DNA from: Immundisolibacterales bacterium | GTDB lineage: Bacteria > Pseudomonadota > Gammaproteobacteria > HK1 | Length of the DNA stretch: 42,851 bases | Assembly: GCA_026712715.1 (NCBI GenBank) | Contig: JAPOPW010000028.1 | Span: forward strand, 1-42,851 | Direction: 5' to 3' | In this document: positions 7,502-17,770 of the stretch, piece by piece | How positions within the stretch are numbered: the first letter of the stretch is position 1 | How the letters are laid out: every line of letters starts with the position of its first letter | The notes under the pieces: model-generated | The model's input: only the letters and a program-made list of their open reading frames with translations | What the model was told of the DNA's origin: nothing | Databases searched by the model: none | Made by a program: the position numbers and the translations under genes

Positions 7502-9028
7502 ATGTCGAAGGAGATCCTTGCCGTCGTCGATTCGGTGTCGAACGAGAAGGGGGTCGACGCGGGCATCGTGCTGGAAGCCATCGAGTTGGCGCTCGCGAGT
7601 GCGACCAAGCGCCGCCACGTGGCCGACATCGATGTGGAGGTATCCATCGACCGGGAGACCGGGGAGTACACCACGCATCGGCGTTGGCAGGTCGTCCCGG
7701 ACGACGACGAGGACGTACCGGTCGAGGACGAAGAGGAACCGTTCGAGTTCGACCCGGAACGCCATGCCCGGTTGAGCCAGGCGACCGGCGATAATCCCGA
7801 AATTTCCCTCGGGGACTACATCCGCGAGCCGATGGCGGTGTCGTTCGGCCGAATCGCCGCCCAGACCGCCAAGCAGGTCATCGTGCAGAAGGTGCGCGAA
7901 GCCGAGCGCGCGCAGATCGTCGAGGCGTATCAGGACCGGGTCGGTGAGCTCGTGACCGGTTTCGTGAAGCGCCTCGACCGTGGGAACATCATTCTCGATC
8001 TCGGCGGAAACGCGGACGCGATGGTCACCCGCGACGAGCTCATCCCGAAGGAGGCGTTGCGGCCGGGGGATCGGGTGCGCGGGTACCTGCAGGCGGTCGT
8101 TCCCGAATCACGCGGTCCGCAGCTTCAGGTCAGCCGCACCTCGCCCGAGCTTCTCAAGGAGCTGTTCCGCATCGAGGTACCCGAGATCGGGGAAGGACTC
8201 ATCGAGATCATGGGTGCCGCCCGCGACGCGGGCCTGCGGGCCAAGATCGGGGTCCGTTCACTCGACCCCCGCATCGACCCCGTCGGGGCGTGCGTGGGAA
8301 TGCGCGGTTCACGGGTCCAGGCGGTCTCGAACGAGCTTGCCGGAGAACGGGTGGATATCATCTCCTGGGACGAGAATCCGGCCCAGTACGTGATCAACGC
8401 GATGTCGCCGGCGGACGTGGTGTCCATCGTGATGGACGAAGAAGCGCGCTCGATGGACATCGCGGTCGACGAGAGCCAGCTCGCGCAGGCAATCGGGCGC
8501 GGTGGACAGAACGTGCGCCTCGCCATGCAGCTCACCGGATGGAGCCTCAACGTCATGACCGAAGCCGAGGCCGAGGAGAAGAACGAGGCCGCCGCGGAGC
8601 AGATGGTCCGAGGATTCAAGGAAGCGCTCGAGGTGGACGAGGAGATTGCAACCATCCTCGTCCAGGAGGGCTTTACCGGAGTCGACGAGGTTGCGTATGT
8701 GCCGATCGAGGAGCTCCAGCAGATCGAGGAGTTCGACGAGGAGCTCGTCGACGCGTTGCGGGCCCGGGCCCGGGACGTGCTGGTCACGCAGGAGATTGCG
8801 CGCGAAGAGGAGCTGGGAGGCGGCGTTCCCGATCAGGACCTCGTCGAGCTCGAGGGAATGGATGGCGACCTGGCGCGCCGACTCGCAACCCAGGGAGTGA
8901 TCAGCCGCGACGATCTCGCCGACCTGGCGACGGACGAGCTGGTGGAAATGACGGGTGTCGATGCGGAGCGTGCAGGCGAGCTCATCATGGCCGCCCGCGC
9001 GGCGTGGTTCGAAGACGATGTTGCGTAG
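7502..9028 (+). CDS. nusA: Transcription termination/antitermination factor NusA
   Basis: The 508-residue RNA polymerase-associated factor modulates pausing, termination and antitermination. Domains in order: N-terminal RNAP-binding region (1-130, MSKEILAVVDSVSNEKGV), S1 domain (about 135-200), KH1 with GVRSLDPRIDPVGACVGMRG (about 245-300), KH2 with AIGRGGQNVRLA (about 315-360), then two acidic helix-hairpin-helix repeats (about 365-508) as in E. coli NusA, which bind the RNAP alpha subunit and relieve autoinhibition. An insert rich in Asp/Glu (PDDDEDVPVEDEEEP) lies near residues 65-80. GGAGGT precedes ATG 7502. infB follows 12 bases downstream. Confidence 0.97.
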   Translation: MSKEILAVVDSVSNEKGVDAGIVLEAIELALASATKRRHVADIDVEVSIDRETGEYTTHRRWQVVPDDDEDVPVEDEEEPFEFDPERHARLSQATGDNPEISLGDYIREPMAVSFGRIAAQTAKQVIVQKVREAERAQIVEAYQDRVGELVTGFVKRLDRGNIILDLGGNADAMVTRDELIPKEALRPGDRVRGYLQAVVPESRGPQLQVSRTSPELLKELFRIEVPEIGEGLIEIMGAARDAGLRAKIGVRSLDPRIDPVGACVGMRGSRVQAVSNELAGERVDIISWDENPAQYVINAMSPADVVSIVMDEEARSMDIAVDESQLAQAIGRGGQNVRLAMQLTGWSLNVMTEAEAEEKNEAAAEQMVRGFKEALEVDEEIATILVQEGFTGVDEVAYVPIEELQQIEEFDEELVDALRARARDVLVTQEIAREEELGGGVPDQDLVELEGMDGDLARRLATQGVISRDDLADLATDELVEMTGVDAERAGELIMAARAAWFEDDVA

Positions 9029-9040
9029 GGGGATGTCCGA

Positions 9041-11752
9041 ATGGCCGAAGTGAGCGTCAGGGAGTTTTCCGAGACGGTAGGCACCCCCATCGAACGCCTG
9101 CTGGCCCAGCTCAGCGAGGCGGGCCTTCCCCATGCGGCGGAGGCCGATCTGCTGAGCGAGCAGGACAAGGAGAAGCTGCTGTCCTATCTGCGCCGCGTCC
9201 ACGGAAAGGAGGAAGACCCGGCAGCGCGCTCGCCGCGCAAGAAGATCACCCTGAAGCGCCGCCAGGTGAGCGAGATTTCCATCGCCCCCTCGCCCCGCGA
9301 GACGCGGGGTGTGGGAGGGCGTCCCGCCGCCCGCAAGCGAACCGTGAAAGTGGACGTGCTTCGCTCGCGGACCTACGTTCGCCCGTCGGACGAACCGGCG
9401 GGCCCGACCGTCGAAGTGCTCCGCGAGCAGGAGGCGGCGAAGAGTCACCTCGTGGAGGAAGCGCGCGCCCATCGCCGGACGTTGGACGAGAGGCTGCGCG
9501 TGGACAACGAAGCGCGCGCCGAGGAAGAAGTGCGTCGCCGGCGCGATCTGGAACAGGCGGAAGCACGCGAGCGGGAGCTGGCCGAGGAGAGAGCGCGCGA
9601 GGAAGCCGCCCGCGCGCAGGCGCAGGCCCAGGCCGCGGCGGAAGCGGCCGCCCGGGGCGCTCCTGCGGCCACTGGCGGAGGGGAAGCGGCGGCGCCTGCC
9701 GAGCCGGATCGGGCCGTCGAGCCGGCCGCCCCGGATGCGGCGCAACCGGCGTCCGATGCGGCTGCGAAGCCGGCGCGCAAGGACGCGCCGCGCGCTCCTG
9801 CCCGCGAGCCCGGGCGAGGCGACGCCCGGCGAGGCGATCGGAAAGGGCGCGAGGATCGCGAGCGGCGCAAGGATCGCGGGGAGCTTCATGTGCGTTCCGA
9901 TCGGAGCGGGCGTCGACGCACGCGACCGCGCCGCCAGATCAGGAGGGCCGTCGCCACCCAGACTCAGCACATTTTCGAACGGCCCACCGGACCCGTCGTT
10001 CGGGAAGTCAGCGTGCCGGAGGCAATCACCGTCGGCGAGCTCGCCCACGCGATGTCCATCAAGGCCGCGGAAGTTCTCAAGACGTTGATGAACCTCGGAT
10101 CCATGATGACCATCAACCAGACCCTCGATCAGGACACGGCGACCCTCGTGGTGGAGGAGATGGGCCATATCGCGCGGCAGATCAACACCAATGCCCTGGA
10201 GGAGGAGGTCATCGCGGCTGCCCAGACGGACGACGGCGCCACTCTTCCGCGTGCACCGGTAGTGACGGTGATGGGTCACGTCGACCACGGCAAGACCTCC
10301 CTGCTCGACCGGATCCGCAGCACCGACGTGGCGGCCGGAGAGGCGGGTGGAATCACCCAGCACATCGGCGCCTACCACGTGGAAACCGAGAAAGGGGCGG
10401 TCACCTTCCTCGACACGCCGGGGCATGCGGCATTCACCGCGATGCGGGCGCGCGGGTCGAGGGTGACGGACATCGTCATCCTGGTGGTCGCGGCCGACGA
10501 CGGTGTGATGCCGCAGACCGACGAAGCGGTCCAGCACTCGAAGGCGGCGGGCGTTCCGATTGTGGTGGCCGTCAACAAGATTGACCGGGAGGACGCGAAC
10601 CCCGAACGGGTCATGCAGGAGTTGGCCGGCAAGGAGCTCGTTCCGGAGCCGTGGGGCGGGGACACGATCTTCGTCAACGTGTCGGCGTTGACGGGCGAGG
10701 GTGTCGACGAGCTGCTCGGTGCGGTACTGCTCCAGGCCGAGCTGCTCGAAATCAGGGCCCCGGTGGAGGGACCGGCACGGGGAACGGTCATCGAATCGCG
10801 GCTCGACCGAGGCCGCGGGCCGGTAGCGACGGTTCTGGTGCAGGGAGGTACGCTGCAGCGCGGCGAGATCCTGCTCGCGGGAAGCGAATTCGGGAAGGTG
10901 CGGGGTCTCGTCGACGAGCGTGGTCGCGACGTCGCGGAGGCGGGGCCGTCCATGCCGGTCGAGGTGCTCGGCCTTTCGGCTCCTCCCGAGGCGGGCGACG
11001 AGGCGGTGGTGGTTCCGAGCGAGCGCAAGGCGCGCGAGATCGCCTCGCTGCGACACACGCGCACCCGCGAGCAGCGAATCGCCCGGCAGCAGGCTGCAAA
11101 GCTCGAGAACGTGTTCAGCCAGATGGGGAAGGACGAAGCACAGAACCTGAACATCGTGCTCAAGGCCGACGTCCAGGGCTCCGCGGAAGCGCTCGGCGAT
11201 GCGCTTCAGAAGCTCTCCACGGACGAGGTCCGCGTCAACCTGGTCTCCAGCGGAATCGGCGGCATACGCGAGACGGACGTCAACCTCGCGATCGCGTCCG
11301 GGGCGCTCATCGTCGGATTCAACACCCGGGCCGACACGGCGGCCCGCCGCCTGATCGAGCGCGAAGGGGGGGGGATTCGCTACTTCAGCGTGATCTACGA
11401 CGTGATCGACATGGTTCGCAACTCGTTGAGCGGCATGCTCGCACCCGAGGTCCGGGAGGAGATCGTGGGACTCGCGGACGTGAGGGATGTATTTCGGGTC
11501 CGTCGTTTCGGCGCGATTGCGGGTTGCCTGGTCGTGGAAGGAACGATGCGGAGGAATCTGCCGATTCGCGTGCTCCGCGACGAAGTCGTCATCTTCGAGG
11601 GTGAGCTGGAATCCCTGCGCCGCTTCAAGGAGGACGTTTCGGATGTCGTGTCCGGTACGGAGTGCGGCATCGGGGTGCGAAGCTACGACGACGTGCAGGT
11701 CGGCGATCGGATAGAGGCATTCAGACGGGTCGAGATGGAGCGCACCGTCTGA
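9041..11752 (+). CDS. infB: Translation initiation factor IF-2
   Basis: This 903-residue GTPase positions fMet-tRNA on the 30S subunit and promotes subunit joining. It starts with an IF2_N domain (1-55), then a long Arg/Glu/Ala-rich linker (about 90-310) and a second IF2_N-type domain (about 320-372). The G domain begins at about 405 with GHVDHGKT (412-419), then DTPGHAAF and NKID. Domains II, III ([11 protein letters not shown], about 707) and IV ([13 protein letters not shown] at the end) complete the core. An internal start for a shorter IF-2 form, as in E. coli, cannot be decided. The stop overlaps the rbfA start by one base (TGATG). Confidence 0.97.
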   Translation: MAEVSVREFSETVGTPIERLLAQLSEAGLPHAAEADLLSEQDKEKLLSYLRRVHGKEEDPAARSPRKKITLKRRQVSEISIAPSPRETRGVGGRPAARKRTVKVDVLRSRTYVRPSDEPAGPTVEVLREQEAAKSHLVEEARAHRRTLDERLRVDNEARAEEEVRRRRDLEQAEARERELAEERAREEAARAQAQAQAAAEAAARGAPAATGGGEAAAPAEPDRAVEPAAPDAAQPASDAAAKPARKDAPRAPAREPGRGDARRGDRKGREDRERRKDRGELHVRSDRSGRRRTRPRRQIRRAVATQTQHIFERPTGPVVREVSVPEAITVGELAHAMSIKAAEVLKTLMNLGSMMTINQTLDQDTATLVVEEMGHIARQINTNALEEEVIAAAQTDDGATLPRAPVVTVMGHVDHGKTSLLDRIRSTDVAAGEAGGITQHIGAYHVETEKGAVTFLDTPGHAAFTAMRARGSRVTDIVILVVAADDGVMPQTDEAVQHSKAAGVPIVVAVNKIDREDANPERVMQELAGKELVPEPWGGDTIFVNVSALTGEGVDELLGAVLLQAELLEIRAPVEGPARGTVIESRLDRGRGPVATVLVQGGTLQRGEILLAGSEFGKVRGLVDERGRDVAEAGPSMPVEVLGLSAPPEAGDEAVVVPSERKAREIASLRHTRTREQRIARQQAAKLENVFSQMGKDEAQNLNIVLKADVQGSAEALGDALQKLSTDEVRVNLVSSGIGGIRETDVNLAIASGALIVGFNTRADTAARRLIEREGGGIRYFSVIYDVIDMVRNSLSGMLAPEVREEIVGLADVRDVFRVRRFGAIAGCLVVEGTMRRNLPIRVLRDEVVIFEGELESLRRFKEDVSDVVSGTECGIGVRSYDDVQVGDRIEAFRRVEMERTV

Positions 11753-12111
11753 TGCCCCGGGAGTTCGGTCGGGCGACCCGGCTCAGCCGCCAGATTCGCC
11801 GCGATCTTGCCGGACTGCTGCAATGGGAAACGAGCGATCCGCGTCTCTCGTCGGTAACCGTGGCGGACGTCGAGGTGGCGCCCGATCTGGCCTGCGCGCG
11901 CGTTCACGTTCAACTGCCGTCGGAAGAAGACCAGGAAGAGACGCTTCTCGCGCTGCGCGGCGCCTCTCGCTACCTCCGCGCCAGGCTGGCCGGGCGGCTT
12001 CACATCCGCAAGGTTCCCGAGCTACGTTTCGAGCACGACAAGTCCCCGGAAACTGCGTCCCGGATCGAACGACTGCTTGCGGGATCGGAGGGAGTCGATG
12101 GCGCGCAATAG
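11752..12111 (+). CDS. rbfA: Ribosome-binding factor A
   Basis: The 119-residue KH-like protein binds the 5' helix of 16S rRNA during late 30S maturation and cold adaptation. Blocks FGRATRLSRQIRRDLAGLLQ, DPRLSSVTVADVEVAPDLACARVHV and RLHIRKVPELRFEHDKS are typical of RbfA. ATG 11752 overlaps the infB stop. The last codons overlap the truB start by 14 bases, so infB, rbfA and truB are probably translationally coupled. Confidence 0.96.
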   Translation: MPREFGRATRLSRQIRRDLAGLLQWETSDPRLSSVTVADVEVAPDLACARVHVQLPSEEDQEETLLALRGASRYLRARLAGRLHIRKVPELRFEHDKSPETASRIERLLAGSEGVDGAQ

Positions 12112-13009
12112 CCGTGGTGGCCGCGATGTGCACGGCGTCGTCCTTCTCGACAAGCCCCGCGAGCTCGGATCCAATCAGGTGCTGCAGATGGTCAAGCGCT
12201 TGTTCCGGGCGCGCAAGGCCGGCCACACCGGGAGCCTGGATCGCCTTGCGTCGGGACTGCTCCCCATCTGCCTCGGCGAAGCCACCAAGCTCTCGGGATT
12301 CCTGTTGAACGCGGACAAACGCTATCGGGCCGGGGTCCGTCTCGGAATCCGGACCGAGACCGGGGACGCTGAAGGGGCGGTGATCGATACTCGTCCCGTT
12401 CCTCCGCTCTCCGAGCGGACCATCGAGGTCGCCCTTGCGCGCTTCCGCGGTCCGATCGAGCAGATTCCTCCCATGCACTCGGCACTCAAGCACCAGGGAC
12501 AGCGGCTCTACAAGCTCGCGCATCAGGGCATCACCGTGGAACGCAAGCCCCGCGAAGTAGTGATTCACCGCCTTGTTTGCACGCGCTGGGACCCGGAGCG
12601 GCTCGAGCTCGACATCGAGTGCTCCAAGGGAACGTACGTGCGGACCCTGAGCGAGGACATCGGCGAAGCCCTCGGCACGACCGCGCACGTGGACGAGTTG
12701 CGCCGGGTGGGCAGCGGACCGTTCGGCGAAGAGGAGATGGTTTCCCTTCGCGCGCTCGAGGAGGCCGAGGAGTCGGCGTCGCTCGACCGGCACCTGACCC
12801 CGATGGAAGCGGTGCTGTCCGGGTGGCCGGCCGTGTCGCTGTCCCGGGACACCTCCTGGTACCTTCGACGCGGGCAGCCGGTACGAGTGCCGCACGCGCC
12901 GACGTCGGGCTGGGTCCGGCTCCATGCCGACGACGAACGGTTCATGGGAGTAGGCGAGGTGCTCGATGACGGACGGGTCGCTCCGCGACGCCTGGTCGGC
13001 GGCGGATGA
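12098..13009 (+). CDS. truB: tRNA pseudouridine(55) synthase TruB
   Basis: The 303-residue enzyme isomerises U55 in the T-loop of tRNAs. It opens with GVVLLDKPRELGSNQVLQ and KAGHTGSLD, where the catalytic Asp falls at residue 48 as in E. coli. Later blocks are LLNADKRYRAGVRLG, PPMHSALKHQGQRLYKLA and the structural KGTYVRTLSEDIGEALG; a PUA-like C-terminus follows. An oddity is Arg49 directly after the catalytic Asp (LDRLASG), where the family nearly always has Pro (LDPLATG); a ccc-to-cgc change would give this. GGAGGGAG precedes ATG 12098. rpsO follows after a spacer with its own promoter. Confidence 0.95.
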   Translation: MARNSRGGRDVHGVVLLDKPRELGSNQVLQMVKRLFRARKAGHTGSLDRLASGLLPICLGEATKLSGFLLNADKRYRAGVRLGIRTETGDAEGAVIDTRPVPPLSERTIEVALARFRGPIEQIPPMHSALKHQGQRLYKLAHQGITVERKPREVVIHRLVCTRWDPERLELDIECSKGTYVRTLSEDIGEALGTTAHVDELRRVGSGPFGEEEMVSLRALEEAEESASLDRHLTPMEAVLSGWPAVSLSRDTSWYLRRGQPVRVPHAPTSGWVRLHADDERFMGVGEVLDDGRVAPRRLVGGG

Positions 13010-13062
13010 GACATGGACACGCTGCGAACGGCGTCTTTCGCCGCTCGGAGAGTACTTCCGCC

Positions 13063-13099
13063 TTGTTGAAGGGCGAGCCGCGCGGGTAGAATACCCGCG
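13063..13099 (+). promoter_or_regulatory. rpsO promoter whose -10 lies inside a perfect inverted repeat
   Basis: TTGTTG (13063-13068) and TAGAAT (13087-13092) are 18 bases apart. CGCGGGTA (13081-13088) and TACCCGCG (13092-13099) form an 8-bp inverted repeat centred on gaa, so the -10 hexamer spans the whole centre. The transcript would start near 13099, about 25 bases before the rpsO ATG. Confidence 0.7.
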
Positions 13100-13123
13100 C
13101 TCAATTTCCAATGGGTTGACTCG

Positions 13124-13393
13124 ATGACGCTGAGCGTGCAGCAGAAAGCCGATATCGTCACAAAATATCGGCGCGGTCCGGACGATACCGGTTCGCCCGA
13201 AGTGCAGGTCGCGCTGTTGACGGCCCGCATTCAGTATCTTACCGATCACTTCAAGATGCACATTCACGATCGCCATTCCCGTCAGGGCCTTCTCCGGCTG
13301 GTCAGCAAACGGCGCCGGCTGCTCGACTATCTGCGTCGGGTGGATCACGGGAGGTACCGTTCTCTGATCGGCGGCCTCGGCCTTCGTCGCTGA
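13124..13393 (+). CDS. rpsO: 30S ribosomal protein S15
   Basis: The 89-residue protein has exactly the usual S15 length. It binds the three-way junction of 16S rRNA helices 20-22. The hallmark [24 protein letters not shown] is followed by [20 protein letters not shown]. It has its own promoter and lies upstream of pnp, the conserved rpsO-pnp order. In E. coli S15 represses its own translation; the sequence alone does not show whether that applies here. Confidence 0.98.
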   Translation: MTLSVQQKADIVTKYRRGPDDTGSPEVQVALLTARIQYLTDHFKMHIHDRHSRQGLLRLVSKRRRLLDYLRRVDHGRYRSLIGGLGLRR

Positions 13394-13418
13394 ATTCATG
13401 CGCCGTTAGATCCTTGTC

Positions 13419-13445
13419 CGGCCCCCGGGTTCGCTCCGAGGGCCG
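13419..13445 (+). promoter_or_regulatory. Hairpin between rpsO and pnp
   Basis: CGGCCC (13419-13424) pairs with GGGCCG (13440-13445) across a 15-base loop that can pair further. In E. coli the rpsO-pnp interval carries a terminator and an RNase III stem that controls pnp; this hairpin is in the equivalent place. There is no clear T-run, so it is more likely a processing or stability element than a full terminator. Confidence 0.5.
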
Positions 13446-13475
13446 CATTCCCACTTGCTTGCAGGAATCTCATAC

Positions 13476-15587
13476 ATGCCTCGTCCGTCATCGACAAAGA
13501 AGAGCATTCAATACGGCGAACACGTACTTACCTTGGAAACGGGAGAGATTGCCCGGCAGGCATCGGGCGCGGTGATGGCATCGCTTGGCGACACGGTGGT
13601 GCTCGCCACGGTCGTTGCGGACAGATCCGGTCACTCGGATCGGGATTTCTTTCCTCTCACGGTGGACTATCAGGAGAAGACGTACGCGGCCGGACGCATC
13701 CCGGGCGGGTTCTTTCGCCGTGAAGGCCGGCCGGGCGAAAAGGAGATCCTGACCTGCCGGTTGATCGACCGACCGATGCGCCCCCTGTTCCCGAAGGGCT
13801 TCCGGAACGAGACCCAGATCATGGTGACGGTGGTGTCCGTGGACCCGGACATCGATCCCGACATTCCGGCAATGGTCGGTGCATCGGCCGCCGTGGCGTG
13901 CTCCGGAATTCCGTTCAACGGCCCGATTGCCGCGGCGCGGGTCGGATACTCCGACGGGGAATACGTGCTCAACCCGGGTTTCGCCAAGATTGCCGAGTCG
14001 GACCTCGATCTCGTCGTTGCCGGCACCACCGGTGCCGTGTTGATGGTGGAGTCTCAAGCGCGTGAGCTGTCCGAGGACGTCATGCTCGGAGCCGTCATGT
14101 TCGGTCACGAGCGGATGCAACCGGTCATCGAGCTCATCCGGGAGCTCGCCGCGGAAACGGGCCGTCCGGCCTGGAACTGGGTGCCGCCGGCCGAGGACTC
14201 GGTGCTCAAGGAGCAGGTGAGTGCATTGGCCGGAGAGGAGATCGCGCAGGTCTACCGCATCGGCGACAAGGCGTCCCGCCAAGGCGCTCTGGCGGAAATC
14301 CGACGCTCCGCCGATTCGAAGCTTGCGGGGCGATCAAGCGAGGACGGCGAACCGGGTTGGACCTCCCAACACGTCGCGGACGCGGTGGCCGGAATCGAGA
14401 AGAAGGTCGTACGAAGCCGCATCCTGGCCGGGGAGCCCCGCATCGACGGCCGCAGCCGGAGCGACGTGCGCGAAATCACCACCCGCGTGGGAGTCCTGCC
14501 CCGGACCCACGGCTCGGCCCTGTTCACCCGCGGCGAAACCCAGGCTCTGGTGGCCATCACACTCGGCAACAGCCGCGACGCCCAGATTATCGATGCCCTG
14601 GAGGGGGAGCGGCGCGACCCGTTCCTGTTCCACTACAACTTTCCCCCGTACTGCGTCGGTGAGACCGGGCGGAACATCGGGCCACGGCGCCGCGAGATTG
14701 GCCACGGTCGGCTGGCGAAGCGTGGAATCCTCTCGGTAATGCCGAGTCTGGACGACTTCCCGTACGTGATTCGGGTGGTATCGGAGATCACGGAGTCGAA
14801 CGGATCGAGCTCGATGGCCTCCGTTTGCGGGTCCAGCATGGCGCTGATGGATGCCGGCGTTCCCATTCGGGCGCCCGTCGCGGGGATTGCCATGGGACTC
14901 GTCAAGGAAGGCGAGCAGTTCGCGGTGATCTCCGACATCATGGGTGATGAAGACCATCTCGGAGACATGGACTTCAAGGTCGCCGGCACCACTCGTGGAA
15001 TAAATGCCCTGCAGATGGACATCAAGATCGAGGGTATTACCCGCGAAATCATGCAGCAGGCCCTCACTCAGGCCCATGAGGGACGCCTGCACATCCTGGA
15101 GCGCATGGCGGAGACCATCGGCGAGCCGCGCAAGGAGATGTCCGAGTACGCTCCCCGCATCATCACGATCAAGATCGACCCCGAGAAGATTCGCGATGTC
15201 ATCGGGCGGGGCGGCGCCACGATTCGAAGCATCACGGAGGAAACGGGGGCCGCAATCGACGTCTCGGACGACGGTACCATCAAGATTGCATCCGTCGACG
15301 CGCTTGGCGGACAGGAAGCCCGACGTCGCATCGAGCAGATCACGGCGGACGTCGAGGTGGGTGTCATCTACGAAGGCAAGGTTCAGAAGATCATGGACTT
15401 TGGCGCATTCGTGAACATATTGCCCGGCAAGGATGGTCTCGTTCACATCTCCCAGATTTCGAACGAGCGAGTCGAAAACGTGAATGACAAGCTCCGGGAG
15501 GGACAGATGGTCCGGGTCAAGGTGCTGGAAGTCGACAAGCAGGGCCGGGTACGGCTCAGCATGAAGGCGGTGGACAACCCTTCCTGA
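13476..15587 (+). CDS. pnp: Polyribonucleotide nucleotidyltransferase (PNPase)
   Basis: The 703-residue 3'-5' phosphorolytic exoribonuclease is a degradosome-type enzyme. Two RNase PH domains are visible: the first begins [20 protein letters not shown], and the second has the catalytic block [21 protein letters not shown] (about 443-463). Then come a KH domain ([20 protein letters not shown], about residue 570 on) and an S1 domain ([31 protein letters not shown], about 632-662, described by position). ATG 13476 is chosen as the normal family start. The 3' end overlaps the convergent yheT-like gene by 32 bases, so no terminator space exists between them. Confidence 0.98.
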   Translation: MPRPSSTKKSIQYGEHVLTLETGEIARQASGAVMASLGDTVVLATVVADRSGHSDRDFFPLTVDYQEKTYAAGRIPGGFFRREGRPGEKEILTCRLIDRPMRPLFPKGFRNETQIMVTVVSVDPDIDPDIPAMVGASAAVACSGIPFNGPIAAARVGYSDGEYVLNPGFAKIAESDLDLVVAGTTGAVLMVESQARELSEDVMLGAVMFGHERMQPVIELIRELAAETGRPAWNWVPPAEDSVLKEQVSALAGEEIAQVYRIGDKASRQGALAEIRRSADSKLAGRSSEDGEPGWTSQHVADAVAGIEKKVVRSRILAGEPRIDGRSRSDVREITTRVGVLPRTHGSALFTRGETQALVAITLGNSRDAQIIDALEGERRDPFLFHYNFPPYCVGETGRNIGPRRREIGHGRLAKRGILSVMPSLDDFPYVIRVVSEITESNGSSSMASVCGSSMALMDAGVPIRAPVAGIAMGLVKEGEQFAVISDIMGDEDHLGDMDFKVAGTTRGINALQMDIKIEGITREIMQQALTQAHEGRLHILERMAETIGEPRKEMSEYAPRIITIKIDPEKIRDVIGRGGATIRSITEETGAAIDVSDDGTIKIASVDALGGQEARRRIEQITADVEVGVIYEGKVQKIMDFGAFVNILPGKDGLVHISQISNERVENVNDKLREGQMVRVKVLEVDKQGRVRLSMKAVDNPS

Positions 15588-16611
15588 GAGCCAGCGCCTC
15601 CTCGAAGAAGCCCGGGATCCGATCATCGAGCCAGTACCGCGGGCGCCCGGGAACGGCGCCCGCGACGAACCCGGCGTGACCGCCGTACGGAACCGCTTCC
15701 AACCTGACCGACGAAGAAGGGGCGCGGGGCAGGACGGTCGTGCCGGGCAGGAACGGGTCGTTCGTCGCCTGCACGATAAGGGTCGGAATCCGGATGCGTG
15801 CAACGAACGGGCCGCAGCTCGACCGGCGGTAGTAGTCTTCGGCTCCGTCGAATCCGTGGAGTCGGGATGTCACGTGCTCATCGAACTCCCGAAACGTCCT
15901 CCACGCGGACAGCTTCTCGAGATTGATGGGACTCTCCCTCCACGTTCCGAATTTTGAACGAACGCTCTGATGAAGAAGCTTGATAAAATATCGTCTGTAA
16001 ACTTTTGAAAAACCTTTTTCCAATCGATCCGCACATTGCCCGAGATCGAAAGGAACGGATACCGCTGCGGCTCCCGCGAGCGGTGCATCGGACCCACCTT
16101 CCCCTAGCCACTTGAGCAGCACGTTTCCCCCGAGCGAGACCCCGGCCGCGAACAATACGCGGTTGGGGAATCGCCGGCCGATCACCTCCATCACGTGCGC
16201 GAGATCGCCGGTTTCTCCCGAGTGATAGCTTCGCGCGAGGCGGTTCGGCTCACCGCTGCAGCCCCGGAAGTGCATCACGGCCGCCGACCACCCGCGCCGT
16301 TCGAACGCGGCGAGGAGTCCCCACGAATACGGCGACGCGCTGGACCCTTCCAGGCCGTGCAGAAGCAGCACGAACGGGTTGTCGGAGGAACCCGCACCGT
16401 TCCAGTCGAGATCGAGGAAGTCGCCGTCGGGGAGCTCGAGCCGTTCGCGCTTCAGGACCGGTTTTCCACGGCGGCGGAAAAGCGCCGGCCACAGGGTCTG
16501 GAAGTGTGGGCCGGGCAGCCACCAGGCCGGCCGGAACGCCTCCTCCGCGCCATCGAGAGACGGTGTTTGCAGGTCGATGTGCGAACCGGGCCCGTTCAAT
16601 TCACGCCCCAT
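15556..16611 (-). CDS. YheT-type alpha/beta hydrolase
   Basis: The 351-residue protein belongs to the YheT/ABHD1-3 branch of alpha/beta hydrolases, cytoplasmic, of unknown natural substrate. N-terminal [20 protein letters not shown] is the YheT signature. The oxyanion block [14 protein letters not shown] and nucleophile GVSLGG (Ser159), acid Asp285 (QATNDPFLP) and His312 (YGGHAGF) complete a triad. I chose ATG 16611, just after the ygfZ stop. The end overlaps pnp by 32 bases tail-to-tail. It is the last gene of the sdh-linked minus-strand cluster. Confidence 0.92.
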   Translation of the reverse strand: MGRELNGPGSHIDLQTPSLDGAEEAFRPAWWLPGPHFQTLWPALFRRRGKPVLKRERLELPDGDFLDLDWNGAGSSDNPFVLLLHGLEGSSASPYSWGLLAAFERRGWSAAVMHFRGCSGEPNRLARSYHSGETGDLAHVMEVIGRRFPNRVLFAAGVSLGGNVLLKWLGEGGSDAPLAGAAAVSVPFDLGQCADRLEKGFSKVYRRYFIKLLHQSVRSKFGTWRESPINLEKLSAWRTFREFDEHVTSRLHGFDGAEDYYRRSSCGPFVARIRIPTLIVQATNDPFLPGTTVLPRAPSSSVRLEAVPYGGHAGFVAGAVPGRPRYWLDDRIPGFFEEALALRKGCPPPSC

Positions 16612-16615
16612 GTGG

Positions 16616-17518
16616 TCACGGCGCGTCGAACATTTTTCCTTCGCCGGGAGATGTGAAAACGCGCCGGCCGTCTTCCGTCTCGAGCCAGTCTTCCGCAAAT
16701 TCCGTCCGAAGCACCGCGAGCAGATGGTACCCGTCACCCTCGGACGCGCATTCGACCGCTACGATGTTCCCCGCAAGCCGTTCGGCCGACCGAATTGCCT
16801 CTCCGGGACTCGGACGCCTTCCGGCCGCGATCCCGGCCCGGAAGAGTCGTCGCTTGAGCCGGCCGAGATAGCGGGTCCGGGCGACGATCTCCTGCCCGGG
16901 ATAACAGCCCTTCTCGAAGCTGACCGCCCCCAGCCGGTCGAGGTTGAGCATCTGTGGAATGAACGATTCCCGGGACTCGGGGGTCAGCCACGCAATGCCG
17001 GCTTCAATCTCGAGCCGCCTCCATTCGGTGGACGGCAGGCGGGCGGGGAGCGGGTCCACGCCGAGAACGAGGAATCGGTACGGCTCGCCCGGGAGACACA
17101 TGGCAGTCCGGCCGCCCGAGCCGAGCGCCCACCCCGGCGCAGGGACTCCGCCAGCCAGGTCACGCACCTTCGCCTCGGCCGCACGTCCGGCCACGCCCAG
17201 AACCCGGTGCTCGGCTCGCTCCACTTCCACCTTCGCCCTCAGCACGAACCCGCGAAGACCCTGCACAAGCCCCTCCACCTCGCCCGCCGGTGCGACGAGG
17301 GTGTGCGCGGACTCTTGCGAATGACGGAGAATCCAGAAGAGGTTCCTTACCTGACCCCGCGGGTTGCACCAGGCGCTCAGGGCCACTCGACCCGGAGCGA
17401 GTCCGGCTACGTCGCTCGTGAGCTGCGCATGGAGAAAGGCCGCGGCGCCGTTGCCACGCACCTCGACCGATGCCATTCCAGGATCGTGGAGCATGGCGTC
17501 AGGGTCCGTTGCCGGCAC
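16616..17518 (-). CDS. ygfZ: YgfZ-type folate-binding (GcvT-like) Fe-S maturation protein
   Basis: This 300-residue GcvT-like protein supports assembly or repair of some Fe-S enzymes. The YgfZ motif KGCYPGQEIVART lies at residues 203-215, with the conserved Cys at 205, followed by YLGRLKRRLFR. N-terminal LHAQLTSDVAGL and LSAWCNPRGQV are also conserved. ATG 17518 overlaps the end of sdhE by 20 bases; ATG 17494 or 17476 could be used instead. Its place after sdhB and sdhE suggests help for the three Fe-S clusters of succinate dehydrogenase; E. coli YgfZ is implicated mainly with MiaB-type enzymes, so this link is inference. Confidence 0.93.
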   Translation of the reverse strand: MPATDPDAMLHDPGMASVEVRGNGAAAFLHAQLTSDVAGLAPGRVALSAWCNPRGQVRNLFWILRHSQESAHTLVAPAGEVEGLVQGLRGFVLRAKVEVERAEHRVLGVAGRAAEAKVRDLAGGVPAPGWALGSGGRTAMCLPGEPYRFLVLGVDPLPARLPSTEWRRLEIEAGIAWLTPESRESFIPQMLNLDRLGAVSFEKGCYPGQEIVARTRYLGRLKRRLFRAGIAAGRRPSPGEAIRSAERLAGNIVAVECASEGDGYHLLAVLRTEFAEDWLETEDGRRVFTSPGEGKMFDAP

Positions 17519-17768
17519 CGTCGGAAACGGACCGGATCCGTTCCAGGAGCGTGGCCATGCCGGTGTCCGGCGGCGCAGGCGAACGCCCGGCGATCCAGTC
17601 GAGAATGTCCTGATCGGGCTGATCGAGCAACCGTTCGAACCCGGCGCAGCCGTCTTCGTCCAGGGTGTCGCCGGCGACGGAGAGAAACCGTTCCAGGATG
17701 AGATCCAACTCGCGGGTACCCCGGCGGCAGCGCCATCGAAGACGCCTGTCGACCACGTTGCCGGACAC
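17499..17768 (-). CDS. sdhE: Succinate dehydrogenase flavinylation factor SdhE
   Basis: The 89-residue product matches SdhE/YgfY in length and pattern: RRLRWRCRRGTRELDLILERFL with the RGxxE flavinator motif (residues 16-20), then FERLLDQPDQDILDWIAG. SdhE promotes covalent attachment of FAD to SdhA. I propose GTG 17768, 2 bases after the sdhB stop; GTG 17756 is the alternative. Neither has a strong ribosome-binding site, so it is probably coupled to sdhB translation. Its end overlaps ygfZ. The frame is open far upstream within sdhB, but only this part is SdhE-like. Confidence 0.88.
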   Translation of the reverse strand: MSGNVVDRRLRWRCRRGTRELDLILERFLSVAGDTLDEDGCAGFERLLDQPDQDILDWIAGRSPAPPDTGMATLLERIRSVSDGAGNGP

Positions 17769-17770
17769 CG

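Noticed and set aside
8309..11056. 915-codon open frame antisense to nusA-infB
   Set aside because: Both genes on the other strand are certain; long antisense frames are common in very GC-rich coding DNA, and the translation is low-complexity Arg/His/Leu text without a family pattern.
16379..17701. 440-codon plus-strand frame opposite ygfZ and yheT
   Set aside because: Shadow of the two minus-strand genes; its translation is not protein-like.
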